DNA from: Chitinophagaceae bacterium
GTDB lineage: Bacteria > Bacteroidota > Bacteroidia > Chitinophagales > Chitinophagaceae
Assembly (NCBI GenBank): GCA_016720825.1
Contig: JADKJV010000012.1
Span: forward strand, 1-64,000
Direction: 5' to 3'
Length of the DNA stretch: 64,000 bases
Part shown: positions 30,365 through 39,838 of the stretch, one piece after another
How positions within the stretch are numbered: position 1 is the first letter of the stretch
Layout: each line of letters begins with the position of its first letter
Position numbers and translations under genes: made by a program
Notes under the pieces: generated by a model
The model's database searches: none
Told to the model about the DNA's origin: nothing
Seen by the model: the letters and a program-made list of their open reading frames with translations, nothing else

Positions 30365-30955
30365 TTAACTTTTTTTTTGGTTTTCGACCTGGTGAGACCT
30401 CCGAATATCAAGCTGCATGCATTTTCCGATCCGCCTGAGCGCTATAGCCATCTGAGCCTCAACGGTTTTGATCGAAAGATGGAGCAATTCGGCCACTTCC
30501 TTATATTTAAGACCATCGTCTTTGATTAATTTGAAAATTAACCGGCACCGGGGGGGCAGGTCGTTGACAGCCTGGCGGATCTGACGGAGGATTTCCTCGG
30601 TGATAATCAGCTGCTCCGGATCGAAATAGATGCTGTCGAGCTGCACCAGCCAGTCTTCCGGAGCTATATTCACCTGGCGCTTGAGTTTAGTGATCCGGGT
30701 CAGCGACAGGTTCTTGGTAATTGTATAGAAATAGAGCCGGGGAGATTCAATGTGGGAGAACTGGGTTCTTTTTTCCCAGATTTTGACAAATACATCAGAA
30801 ACAATTTCTTCGGCTTCTTCGTTCGACTTGAGGATGGAGTATGCAAATTGCTTGAGACGCGGGTGAAGCAACATAAAGAGTTCTTTATATGCACCCTGGT
30901 CATCATTCAGCGCAATAAGCGACAGCAATCGTTTAATTTGTTCGTTCTCGGGCAT
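30365..30955 (-). CDS. ECF-type RNA polymerase sigma factor (FecI/RpoE-like)
   Basis: 196 aa. Region 2 is YSILKSNEEAEEIVSDVFVKIWE with the RLYFYTITKNLSL core-binding helix; region 4 is DLPPRCRLIFKLIKDDGLKYKEVAELLHLS followed by the recognition helix KTVEAQMAIALRRIG. It is the first gene of the PUL, 62 bp before fecR. Expected to direct transcription of the SusC/D and glycosidase genes when released from FecR. The 148-bp divergent region to the permease shows no clear further element. Confidence 0.9.
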   Translation of the reverse strand: MPENEQIKRLLSLIALNDDQGAYKELFMLLHPRLKQFAYSILKSNEEAEEIVSDVFVKIWEKRTQFSHIESPRLYFYTITKNLSLTRITKLKRQVNIAPEDWLVQLDSIYFDPEQLIITEEILRQIRQAVNDLPPRCRLIFKLIKDDGLKYKEVAELLHLSIKTVEAQMAIALRRIGKCMQLDIRRSHQVENQKKS

Positions 30956-31103
30956 ACTAACAAAAGCGGCTCAATCTAAGGAAATCAAACTGTAAAAAAG
31001 TTGAGTCATCTCAAATTTACTGACAATATGCCTGTTATGAAAAAAAACAGGTCTGAATAGCCTGAATTGGTAATTTCATCAACTACTTATATATATAATA
31101 TAG

Positions 31104-32406
31104 ATGCAGCTACTGATTATCCTGCTGGCGATTGTGATTCAGATCATTCTGACGGTTAAAAAAGTACATCCTTTTTTATCCCTGCTGATTGTTGCTGTAC
31201 TGGCCGGACTTTGCCTGGGCATGTCGCCTGAAGCATTGGTAAAAACAGTAGAAACCGGTGCAGGAACCACACTCGGCGGGATTGTATTTGTATTCTGTCT
31301 CGGCGCAGCCCTTGGAAAAGTGCTGGAAAAAAACGGGGCGATCCAGTGTATTGCACAATCACTGATCAATGCATTTGGCAACAAGGGTGTACAGTGGGCG
31401 GTGATGCTCACGGGTTTTATAACAGGCATCCCCTTATTTTACAATGCCGGATTCATTCTGCTGGTACCGCTGATCTTCACCCTGGCCCGACGTTCGGGCA
31501 CTCCTTTATTAATGCTCGCTATCCCGATGGCCGCCTCGCTGAGTGTGACGCATTGTTTTTTACCACCGCATCCCGGACCGGTTGTGCTTGTAAAAGCTTT
31601 GCATGCAGATATGGGCAAGACCTTATTATACGGTTTGATGATTGCCATACCGGTTGTTATACTGGCCGGACCGGTACTGGCCGGTTTCCTCCGGAAAATA
31701 AACCCGGTTAAAACCGTGCATAAGGATGAACCCATTAATACAAACATGCCTTCTGCCTGGCTCAGTTTCTTGCTGGCACTGTTACCCGTATTACTGATCA
31801 CCACTGCATTGATGATGAAAATTTTTATGACCATGATGATGTATTGCGCCGCACCTTACTGTTCACCGGTGATCCGGTAATTGCCCTGCTGATCTCCCTT
31901 TGCATAGCAGTTGTGTATACGTTGATCAGCACAAAAATTCGATGGCTGATATCATGCTATGGATCCAGTCAGCCATCAGCGGCATCGTGATGATCCTTTT
32001 AATCATCACCGCAGGTGGTGTATTCAAACAAGTGATTACCGACAGTGGCACTGCAAAAACCATTGCGGCTTACAGCCTGCAGTGGAACATTCCCCCGCTC
32101 CTCTTTGCATGGCTGGTTACTGCATTTCTCCGGGTGATGGTAGGTTCTGCTACAGTAGCGGGACTAACTGCAGCCGGTATTGTGGCACCATTGCTGGCAA
32201 CCGGCAATGTTTCACCTGAACTGCTGGTGCTGGCGGTGGGAACAGGTTCTGTATTCGGCTCGCATGTAAATGATTCAGGGTTCTGGATGTTCAGGGAGTT
32301 CTTCGGATTGAGTTTGAAACAAACATTTATGTCGTGGACGTTGATGGAGAGTTTGATTTCGGTACTTGGACTGGTGGGTGTACTAATATTGAATGCGTTT
32401 GTATAA
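31104..32406 (+). CDS. GntP-family gluconate/organic acid:proton symporter, frameshifted
   Basis: About 435 aa, with twelve or more hydrophobic segments. GntP hallmarks: GAGTTLGGIVFVFCLGAALG, GFITGIPLFYNAGFILLVPL, HCFLPPHPGPV, then VMVGSATVAGLTAAGIVAP and SVFGSHVNDSGFWMFREFFGL near the C-terminus. Two indels (about 31850 and 31938) divide it; FTGDPVIALLISLCIAVVYTLI lies between them in the third frame. Imports gluconate or a related hydroxy-acid with protons. No neighbouring kinase or dehydrogenase narrows the substrate; the glycerate kinase 25 kb away is only a loose hint. Confidence 0.85.
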
Positions 32407-32417
32407 CAAAATACAAT

Positions 32418-32500
32418 ACCACAAAGGACACAAGGGAATACACAAAGATCACAAGGTATACATTAGTGCACTTTATGTATTTCTTTGTGTTCTTTGTGGT
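32418..32500. repeat. Palindromic intergenic repeat of CACAAAG units (copy 1)
   Basis: Left arm ACCACAAAGGACACAAGG (then GAATACACAAAG) and right arm ending TTCTTTGTGTTCTTTGTGGT are inverted copies, about 26 of 30 bases matching. Followed by AAAAATT. Same family at 39667, 41200, 47583, 49517 and 54665. Confidence 0.8.
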
Positions 32501-32511
32501 AAAAATTCCCT

Positions 32512-35400
32512 TTACCTCAGGTTCCAGCTAAACTCCACATTCTCCCTCCTCGATACAGGCCGCTGTCTCCCATTCGTCAGCAACGGTACTTTTTTACTTA
32601 CATAATCAAGCAATTCCTGCACCGATACATGCCCGTCATTGTTGCCGGTATCAATATCCGCCAGTCTGTTTTGTATGCCCTGCAGGATGCAATATGTAAA
32701 CACACCGTTGTTCCATTGCCCGGACTCAAGTGCATATTCCATACCGCCTGCTGCGGAAATAACAACTGCACCATTATTACCGGATAGATCAGTAAACAGT
32801 TGCTGCATCATTTCAAAACTGCTGTTGGCGCTGATGCGGGCCTGTTTCATTAATAGCATTTTCTGCCGTGGTGAAATCTGTTTGACGTTTGATTCACCGG
32901 CATGGCTGATTATTTTTTGCTGTGCGGTATCGCTGTTGAGGGCCAGGATTTCATCCTTATCTATAGCACCGGAATGGCAGGCATCAATCAGCATCAGTTT
33001 TTTCCTGGCAGGAATTCCTGAAAGCAGGTTTTCCAGGTCATCATATTTTACACCCCGGCCTGCGGGCTTCATGGGATCGACATCCCAGGTACCAAAATAG
33101 AAATCCAGGCTGTCGCTCAGTAAACCATGCCCGTTCACTGCCAGGATCACTTTATCATTGACAGTGGTCTGCTGCAATTTGTTTTTCAGTGCCAGGATGT
33201 TTTCGCGTACAGCTTTTTTATTGATCAGTGTATCTACTTTAATATCGGGGTAAATTGTTTTCAAAGCTTTTGCCATATCACGGATATCCTTGGCCGGGTA
33301 ATCGAGTGTCATCCGCGGATCGCGATAACCGGAAACAGCAATGCCGAAAAAATATACCTGTGGTTCAACAGCAGGTTTGTATTTACTCAGCACGGAAAAA
33401 CTTTCCTGCAGGGATTGTATGCCAAGATTGTTGGTGCAATACACTTTGACCAGGTTATTGCCTTCTGACAGCGGGATGTCAACCGGGACCAGCAGTGATT
33501 GTCCTGCAGCAGCTTCCAGTGATTTTCCGTTCACACCATAAACAGGATTGTTATTTACAAGCACCTGGAGTGAGCGCAACGGATAGCGGCTGTCGCTGCA
33601 TTCCACGCGCAGTGAATAATTTTTTTCGGTGGTGATTGTATGTACAGCATATTTATCATCAATACGTACCTGGGGCAAATGCATTTTTGCAGTCACCTGT
33701 TGCGGATCCAGTTTCATTTTCTGTAACCGTTTCCGGTAAGCCAGTTCATACGAACGCAGGAGTGCCGTATCAGCGCGGCCGATTTTTTTCAGTATCAGGT
33801 CCGGGCGGTTGAGCTGCAGGTCAAACTGGTCGAAGTTATACGCGTTATTATTATAGGTAAGTAGAACAGCATCTAATGCACTGCGTGAAGCGAGGTAATG
33901 CCCCTGTTCATCTGCTATCAGCAGGTCTTTATCCAAAGGCATAAAAACAGAAACCAGCTTTTCCCCGGTGGCAGGGTTGAACAAATTCACCTTGCTGTCG
34001 AAACCACCTGTAGCCAGCAATGAACCGCCATGGTTAAACGCCAGCATGGATCCGCCAAAATCATGATCAGGCACTTTATACAAAACAGCATCGTCACTTG
34101 TACGCATACCCGTTATAGTTTCTGCAGATGACTGCACCACCAGAATCCTGCCATCGGGGCTTATTACGACCTGCCCTGCCGACAATCCGTCTTTATCCAG
34201 AATAACATCATGTATTAATGTAAAATCGCGGGCATGCCACTTCAGCAAATGTCCATCCCAGGTGCTTGTATAAATAAAATCAGCTGACGCAGTCATATCT
34301 GTCAGTCGCCCTCCCCGGATACTCCGGATTGTATCACCTGTTTGCGGATTGTATACATACATAATTCCTTCATCCGAGATGGCCAGCAGCCTGCCATGGT
34401 GTGCATCAAAATGCAGGACATTGATTTTATGGAATTCATTTTCCCCTGTCAGCACACTGAACAATTCTTTTCCGGAAGCGATATCCCATCCGCGGATCAT
34501 ACCGTTTTCAGATCCCATGAAGCAATACTGGTTATTGGGGGAAATCTCCAGTGCACTGATTGTTTCACGTGCCGGCAATTCAAATCTTTTTACTGTTTCA
34601 CCTGTTTTTATCCGGACCAGTTCAAGGTAAGGCGAAACAATGCCCATCACGGTTCCGAGACTGTCGCCGGCTAATGTCAAATACTTGTTTTTAATCAGGG
34701 CAGTACTGTACAGCAGGCGTTCTTTGGTACCGGTGCGCAGGTCAATGGAAGAAACTTCATTGTGCATCACGAACAGCCTGTTATCGTCGGATGAGAACTG
34801 CACTGCCACCGGCATATTTGCATAAAACCGGATGTCCTTCCAGGAAATAGTGGTTTTATTCCGGATATCCCACCCGGCGAAATTGTATATCCGCAGGGGA
34901 CCACCCAATTCAAAGCGGGCATATAAAGACTGTCCGTCTGCCGAGAATTGCAAATCAGCCAGGTTATAATCACTATTCAATGTCGGATAAGACCTGGCAT
35001 ACAGGTCCCGGAGGTCAAGCACAATAAAACTGTTCCTGGAATCAGGATAAGCAAAGGCCTTTCCATCCGGACTAAAACTTTCCTCACCAAACCAGGTGAT
35101 GTTACCCGGGTGAGTGACACTGATTTTTGTTTTATACTTTTTTTTATTTGTCGTGAGATCCCAGATGTTTAGGACTGAATCCGTATACACCACACTCATG
35201 TTTTTATAATCACTGCTCACTTTTACAGACAGCGCTTTTCCCTGGTGACGGTACCATCGGGTAGCCTCGCCGGATGATAAATCCCATTTATGCACCATGC
35301 TGTCGGCACTCGCTGAAAAAAGAAAATCACCGGCCAGGCAGAGGTCTTTTACCGCCCCGAATTTTTCTTTTAATGTTCTTTTAACCTTACCTGTTTTCAA
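32512..35400 (-). CDS. WD40-repeat caspase-family (peptidase C14) protein, C-terminal portion
   Basis: 962 aa. Residues 1-500 are WD40-type beta-propeller repeats (FSASADSMVHKWDLSSG, CFMGSENGMIRGWDIASGKEL, LLATGGFDSKVNLFNPATGEK). A linker of about 180 aa follows, including an Ig-like stretch (YSLRVECSD). The C-terminal caspase/metacaspase domain has YFFGIAVSGYRD, the catalytic His758 in LAVNGHGLLSDS and the Cys808 in LMLIDACHSGA. One missing G in the G-run near 35417 separates it from the 35415-37247 ORF. With one G added the frame reads GGEDSLIRFRDLKTGK straight through, so I regard both as one protein of about 1,575 aa. Substrate and trigger unknown. Confidence 0.82.
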   Translation of the reverse strand: MKTGKVKRTLKEKFGAVKDLCLAGDFLFSASADSMVHKWDLSSGEATRWYRHQGKALSVKVSSDYKNMSVVYTDSVLNIWDLTTNKKKYKTKISVTHPGNITWFGEESFSPDGKAFAYPDSRNSFIVLDLRDLYARSYPTLNSDYNLADLQFSADGQSLYARFELGGPLRIYNFAGWDIRNKTTISWKDIRFYANMPVAVQFSSDDNRLFVMHNEVSSIDLRTGTKERLLYSTALIKNKYLTLAGDSLGTVMGIVSPYLELVRIKTGETVKRFELPARETISALEISPNNQYCFMGSENGMIRGWDIASGKELFSVLTGENEFHKINVLHFDAHHGRLLAISDEGIMYVYNPQTGDTIRSIRGGRLTDMTASADFIYTSTWDGHLLKWHARDFTLIHDVILDKDGLSAGQVVISPDGRILVVQSSAETITGMRTSDDAVLYKVPDHDFGGSMLAFNHGGSLLATGGFDSKVNLFNPATGEKLVSVFMPLDKDLLIADEQGHYLASRSALDAVLLTYNNNAYNFDQFDLQLNRPDLILKKIGRADTALLRSYELAYRKRLQKMKLDPQQVTAKMHLPQVRIDDKYAVHTITTEKNYSLRVECSDSRYPLRSLQVLVNNNPVYGVNGKSLEAAAGQSLLVPVDIPLSEGNNLVKVYCTNNLGIQSLQESFSVLSKYKPAVEPQVYFFGIAVSGYRDPRMTLDYPAKDIRDMAKALKTIYPDIKVDTLINKKAVRENILALKNKLQQTTVNDKVILAVNGHGLLSDSLDFYFGTWDVDPMKPAGRGVKYDDLENLLSGIPARKKLMLIDACHSGAIDKDEILALNSDTAQQKIISHAGESNVKQISPRQKMLLMKQARISANSSFEMMQQLFTDLSGNNGAVVISAAGGMEYALESGQWNNGVFTYCILQGIQNRLADIDTGNNDGHVSVQELLDYVSKKVPLLTNGRQRPVSRRENVEFSWNLR

Positions 35401-35414
35401 ATCACGGAAACGAA

Positions 35415-37247
35415 TCAGGGAATCTTCGCCCCGGTAATCAGGCTTTCATTGTCATCAGAAACAATGACGGTATTTAAAATAGTGCCAGCCTGCAATCTGT
35501 ACATCAGTGTCCAGGTGAATGTATTCCAAACAGCAATGGTTGAGTCAGCAGCGGCGCTAACCAGGTAACGGCCGTTGGGACTGAAATGAAGTGAAACAAT
35601 TTCATCTTTATTATCATTCAGTGTAAGGATTTCCTTACCCAGGTTCATATCCCAGATTTTGACGAGATGGTCGATACCGCCTGTTGCAATAAAACGGGGG
35701 TTTGGGGAAATAGCTATGGTATATGTAAACAGATGCCCGGCCTGTACTCCAACTTTCACCCGGCCTGATTGCTTCCAGTTTTCTTTCATATTTTTTACCC
35801 AGCTTATTCCTTCTTCATTTTTTCCTTTCCGGAAAGAAACTTCAGCCTGGTCCAGTAAGTTTACTGCTGCGGAATCATGCATCAGTTTTTTCTCCAGTCC
35901 GGCCTGTAATAAATATGACCACCCGCTGTTAAAATCTTTTTTTTCTGTAGCTGCCGCATCTGCCAGTACGGAGACCGTAGACATAGCTTCGCGGGCATTT
36001 TCCGTTTGCACCTGGCCCAGTCCTTCATCCACCCATTGACTGATCAAATTCCCGGCCTGTAGCTGCTTTGCAAAATTTTTCATTTCAGCCTGCCTGGCAG
36101 CCCCGGTTTTAAACCCGAGGAAATGTGGACGCAGGTCTTTTTTGGCAAATGGGGTGTTATTGATCAGCCAGGTGGCATACGTTTCTGAAAACTTATAATT
36201 ATTGCCTTCATACTTACCGGGAAACTCATACACAAAGTTGAGGAAGTACCTGAAATGCTCCGGTTTGCTCTGGTCCATGGCAGCAAATAAATTCTTACCT
36301 GCGAATGCGCCTTCATCACAATGTATGTTTGACAGCGGGTCAGTAAGTGTGTCTTCTGCAAGCATTTCCACCACTTCTTTTACACAAAATTTCATCGCAT
36401 CCAGTACATCTGCTTCCAGCCGGGGATTTGCATAATAATAAAAATAACGGTAAGTGTACAAAGGGTATCTATAGTTAGACACCAGCGAAATACTCTGCAT
36501 TAAAAAACTCCTGAAGAAAGCCTGCCGCCAGGCAACGGGTATATTGGCTTTGAGGATTACCAGGTCGCCGGGAATGAGGTCTATTCCCTTTTGGTATGCA
36601 GTCCGCAGCCAGCAGTTATTATCCGCCAGCTTTATCAACCTGACTTTCCCGTAAAAACCGATATCCTTGTGCGATCCGGTATCATTATTCACGGCATGGA
36701 TATAGATTTCCCCTGTTTGGACTGAATCAACTATCCCATCCAGTTTACCGGCAATGATCATGATATCCACGGAATCTTTGTTCCGGCTGGCAGTACTTAT
36801 AGTGAAGTGAACATATTCTTCTTCCGTTTCTTTAACAGCGGGATACCTGAACGTCCAGTTTTGCCTGGCAATTTCCTGGTGTAATAACATGACTGCACTC
36901 AGTGCATTTGTTTTTTGCACTGCGACATCAAACTCCCTGGCAATGGCCAGTGCCTGGTCATAATAATTTTGTGCCTTTTCTGGATTTGCTTTTTTCAGGT
37001 ACAAATCCCCGGTATTGATCAGCAGTTGCGACTGCACACCATGAAAAATGGTTTTTGATTTCTGCAGGTCGCTGTTCAGTTTATTATAAATAAGCAGTGC
37101 GCTGTCATACTTTCCATCTGCTGCAATTTTTTCAGCAAACTGCGATTGGGAAATAACATAAGCACTGTCGGTCTGGGCCCCGGCCTTTGAAACCAGCAGA
37201 ATTATAGTAAGAAATACGGTCAACCGTTTCAGCATAAGTAGCGTCAT
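35415..37247 (-). CDS. N-terminal portion of the WD40-caspase protein: signal peptide, TPR-like region, first WD40 blades
   Basis: 610 aa. Signal peptide (MLKRLTVFLTIILLVSKAGA) implies export. TPR-like helices follow (YDSALLIYNKLNSDLQKSK, GDLYLKKANPEKAQNYYDQALAIA), then a middle region I do not recognise (about 130-480). WD40 blades begin at about 510 (ATGGIDHLVKIWDMNLGKEI, LVSAAADSTIAVWNTFTW). The frame ends at an indel in a G-run at about 35417 and continues in the 32512-35400 ORF. A secreted or periplasmic TPR-WD40-caspase suggests a protease assembled on a scaffold rather than a cytoplasmic housekeeping enzyme. No partner genes are adjacent. Confidence 0.75.
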   Translation of the reverse strand: MTLLMLKRLTVFLTIILLVSKAGAQTDSAYVISQSQFAEKIAADGKYDSALLIYNKLNSDLQKSKTIFHGVQSQLLINTGDLYLKKANPEKAQNYYDQALAIAREFDVAVQKTNALSAVMLLHQEIARQNWTFRYPAVKETEEEYVHFTISTASRNKDSVDIMIIAGKLDGIVDSVQTGEIYIHAVNNDTGSHKDIGFYGKVRLIKLADNNCWLRTAYQKGIDLIPGDLVILKANIPVAWRQAFFRSFLMQSISLVSNYRYPLYTYRYFYYYANPRLEADVLDAMKFCVKEVVEMLAEDTLTDPLSNIHCDEGAFAGKNLFAAMDQSKPEHFRYFLNFVYEFPGKYEGNNYKFSETYATWLINNTPFAKKDLRPHFLGFKTGAARQAEMKNFAKQLQAGNLISQWVDEGLGQVQTENAREAMSTVSVLADAAATEKKDFNSGWSYLLQAGLEKKLMHDSAAVNLLDQAEVSFRKGKNEEGISWVKNMKENWKQSGRVKVGVQAGHLFTYTIAISPNPRFIATGGIDHLVKIWDMNLGKEILTLNDNKDEIVSLHFSPNGRYLVSAAADSTIAVWNTFTWTLMYRLQAGTILNTVIVSDDNESLITGAKIP

Positions 37248-37304
37248 TTAATATCAATGCTGAAAATTAGGGGTGTTAGGCGGGATTACAATACCCTGAG
37301 TCGG

Positions 37305-37346
37305 GTAGTCGTTAGTCGTTAGTCGTTAGTCGCTGGCCTTTAGTCG
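37305..37346. repeat. Short tandem repeat GTCGTTA
   Basis: Four near-perfect copies of GTCGTTA-type 7-mers (37309-37333) in the 269-bp gap between the divergent caspase and esterase-like genes. Confidence 0.8.
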
Positions 37347-37379
37347 ATACCGGGTTATTCGGAGCTGAAAGGTATCGTT

Positions 37380-37420
37380 TTGGCTTTTGGCAATTTGGCT
37401 ATTAGCTATTGGCTATTCGG
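37380..37420. repeat. Dispersed repeat GGCTATTAGCTATT (copy 1)
   Basis: Degenerate tandem of GGCTATT/AGCTATT units. The same sequence occurs in reverse orientation at 44577-44617, sharing AGCTATTGGCTATT and TTGGCTTTT, which marks a dispersed family. Confidence 0.7.
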
Positions 37421-37516
37421 TCTTTCGGGTATGTTTTGATTTTTTAATTTTGAATTTTGAATTTTAAGCCTGTTTTATGTAATAGTATGAAGCGGGATTT
37501 TGTTTAATTTTAAAAC

Positions 37517-38386
37517 ATGAGCATGAGATCACCCTTACTTTTCATACTGGTGCTAAGCCTCCTGGCGGGTTGCAAGAAAAACACGCCTGATCCGAGTCCG
37601 GTTCCACCGCTGGTGGCGGAGGAAACGAAGCTGGATGTCATGTATTTTAATGACCCGTCCACGAATATGAATATTTACCTGCCGGCGAACAGGAGCAGCA
37701 GTACGACGAAGGTGATTATCCTGATTCATGGTGGTGGCTGGACAAGCGGTGATAAAACGGATTATAATTCATTTGTTGATACGCTGAAGAAAAGACTACC
37801 GGGTTACGCCATTTTCAATATCAATTACAGGCTGGCTGCCGGATCCAACAACCAGTTTCCCACACAGGAAAATGATGTTAAGCTGGCGATAGAGTATATA
37901 TATTATCACCGGGATGAATTTAAAATTTCAACTACCTGGGTATTGCTGGGTGCCAGTGCCGGAGGCCACCTGGCCATGCTGCAGGCATATAAAAACGTAT
38001 TACCTATCCAGGTAAAAGCCGTGGTGGATTTCTTTGGCCCGGCTGACCTGGTGGATATGTATAATAACCCGGCTTCTATTTTTGCGCCACCTTCATTACT
38101 GTCATCTATAATCGGGGCCACCCCTTCCACCAACCTGTCATTATATACACAATCAAGTCCCATAACGTTTGTTTCGGCAACGAGCCCACCCACAATTATT
38201 TTACAGGGCGGGGTTGATCCGCTGGTATCACCCAACCAGTCAATCGCATTGAAAAACAAACTGCAGACAGCGGGTGTGATTAATCAATATGTTTTTTATC
38301 CCACTGAATCGCATGGCTGGACCGGGGCAAACATGGTGGATTCGTTTGATAAGATTACTGCTTTCCTGACGGCCAATGTGCATTAA
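37517..38386 (+). CDS. Alpha/beta-hydrolase lipoprotein (esterase/lipase-like)
   Basis: 289 aa. Lipobox LLAGCKK (Cys19) and a short Pro-rich linker, then an alpha/beta-hydrolase of the BD-FAE/HSL-like type: oxyanion motif HGGGW, nucleophile elbow GASAGGH (Ser), acid in GGVDPLVSP and His in TESHGW. Probably a surface- or periplasm-anchored carboxylesterase acting on acylated sugars or short-chain esters. Substrate unknown. It stands 10 bp before rarA but the two have no obvious functional link. Confidence 0.85.
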   Translation: MSMRSPLLFILVLSLLAGCKKNTPDPSPVPPLVAEETKLDVMYFNDPSTNMNIYLPANRSSSTTKVIILIHGGGWTSGDKTDYNSFVDTLKKRLPGYAIFNINYRLAAGSNNQFPTQENDVKLAIEYIYYHRDEFKISTTWVLLGASAGGHLAMLQAYKNVLPIQVKAVVDFFGPADLVDMYNNPASIFAPPSLLSSIIGATPSTNLSLYTQSSPITFVSATSPPTIILQGGVDPLVSPNQSIALKNKLQTAGVINQYVFYPTESHGWTGANMVDSFDKITAFLTANVH

Positions 38387-38395
38387 ATTCGTGGT

Positions 38396-39658
38396 ATGAA
38401 TATCACGGTACCGCTGGCAGAAAGGGTGCGTCCGAGGACGATTGATGAGCTTGCGGGCCAGCAGCATCTCGTTGGCAAAGGAAGTATCCTGCGTACGGCG
38501 ATTGAGAAAGGCCGGATTCCATCCATGATTTTCTGGGGACCTCCCGGCACAGGCAAAACCACCATGGCGACCATTATCGCCAATACCCTTTCCCTTCCCT
38601 TTTATTCATTGAGTGCCGTAAGCGCAGGGGTGAAAGACGTGCGGGAAGTGATTGCCGCAGCACAGACACAAACTGGTTCCATTTTATTCATTGATGAGAT
38701 TCACCGGTTCAACAAAGGCCAGCAGGATGCCTTGCTCGGTGCGGTTGAAAAAGGGATCATTACACTGATTGGTGCTACCACAGAGAATCCGAGTTTTGAA
38801 GTAAACAGCGCCTTGCTCAGCCGCTGCCAGGTATATGTGCTGAAATCGCTGGAAGAAAAAGAACTGATCAGCCTGCTGGAGAAAGCAATCCGGGAAGATG
38901 AATGGCTGAGCCAGAAAAAAATAGAATTAAAAGAAACCGGATCACTGATCCGCATATCCGGCGGGGATGCCAGGAAATTGCTGAACCTGCTGGAAATTGT
39001 TTGTGATGCGGCCGAAGAACCCATTGTAATTACGGACCAGCTGGTGATGGACGTGGCGCAGAAAAAAATTGCGTTGTATGATAAAGGCGGCGAGCAGCAT
39101 TACGATATCATCTCTGCATTTATCAAATCTATCCGCGGCAGTGATCCCAATGCGGCCGTATACTGGCTGGCCAGGATGATTGATGGCGGCGAAGATGTAA
39201 AATTCATTGCCCGCCGGCTGGTGATACTGGCCAGTGAAGATATCGGCAATGCCAATCCAACCGCTTTGGTGATGGCCAATGCCACTTTCGATGCCGTCAA
39301 TAAAATCGGACATCCCGAAGCAATGATTATTTTATCCCAATGTTGTTTATACCTCGCATCATCTCCCAAAAGCAATACAGCTGTTGCAGCTATCGGTGAA
39401 GCCATGGCAGCGGTGCAGCGTTTCGGCGACCTGCCGGTACCACTACACATCCGCAATGCGCCAACCAAAATGATGAAGAATATGGGTTACGGGGAGAATT
39501 ACCAGTACTCACACAGTTATGAAAATAATTTTTCGGCACAGGAATATTTGCCGGAGGCATTGGCCGGGAAGAAATTTTATGATCCGGGGAAGAATGCAAG
39601 GGAGGAAGAGTTGCGGAAGTTTTTGAAGTTACTTTGGAAAGACAAGTATGGATATTAA
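38396..39658 (+). CDS. rarA: Replication-associated recombination protein A (RarA/MgsA), AAA+ ATPase
   Basis: 420 aa, intact. N-terminal LAERVRPRTIDELAGQQHLV, Walker A GPPGTGKTT, Walker B LFIDEIHR with FNKGQQDALL, sensor 1 GATTENPSF and sensor 2 GGDARKLLNLLE. The C-terminal tetramerisation domain has KSIRGSDPNAAVYWLARMI. Acts at stalled replication forks. Strongly conserved from start to end, without indels. Confidence 0.95.
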   Translation: MNITVPLAERVRPRTIDELAGQQHLVGKGSILRTAIEKGRIPSMIFWGPPGTGKTTMATIIANTLSLPFYSLSAVSAGVKDVREVIAAAQTQTGSILFIDEIHRFNKGQQDALLGAVEKGIITLIGATTENPSFEVNSALLSRCQVYVLKSLEEKELISLLEKAIREDEWLSQKKIELKETGSLIRISGGDARKLLNLLEIVCDAAEEPIVITDQLVMDVAQKKIALYDKGGEQHYDIISAFIKSIRGSDPNAAVYWLARMIDGGEDVKFIARRLVILASEDIGNANPTALVMANATFDAVNKIGHPEAMIILSQCCLYLASSPKSNTAVAAIGEAMAAVQRFGDLPVPLHIRNAPTKMMKNMGYGENYQYSHSYENNFSAQEYLPEALAGKKFYDPGKNAREEELRKFLKLLWKDKYGY

Positions 39659-39666
39659 AGTCTTCA

Positions 39667-39795
39667 CCATATAGACACATAGGACACATAGAAATACAAA
39701 TCGAAAATCCATTTTAATCGAAAAGTCATTCCTATAGGAACAGTTCTCATGTATTTCCTTTGTGGGCTTTGTTCAAACTTTGTGCACTTTGTGGT
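39667..39795. repeat. Palindromic intergenic repeat of CACAAAG units (copy 2, degenerate)
   Basis: Left arm GACACATAGGACACATAGAA (then ATACA) and right arm TGTATTTCCTTTGTGG onward, ending CACTTTGTGGTAAAAATT. Same conserved right-hand flank as copies 1 and 5. An artificial upstream extension of the M28 gene reads into it. Confidence 0.65.
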
Positions 39796-39838
39796 AAAAA
39801 TTTCAAAAACCACTACATTTAATGCTCAACCACCGGTT

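Noticed and set aside
31104..32406. GntP permease as part of the glucan PUL
   Set aside because: It lies divergent to the sigma factor, and gluconate-type transport has no evident link to glucan oligosaccharide uptake.
39749..39838. Longer N-terminus for the M28 peptidase starting at 39749
   Set aside because: It reads through the palindromic repeat and hides a clean signal peptide that begins at 39839.
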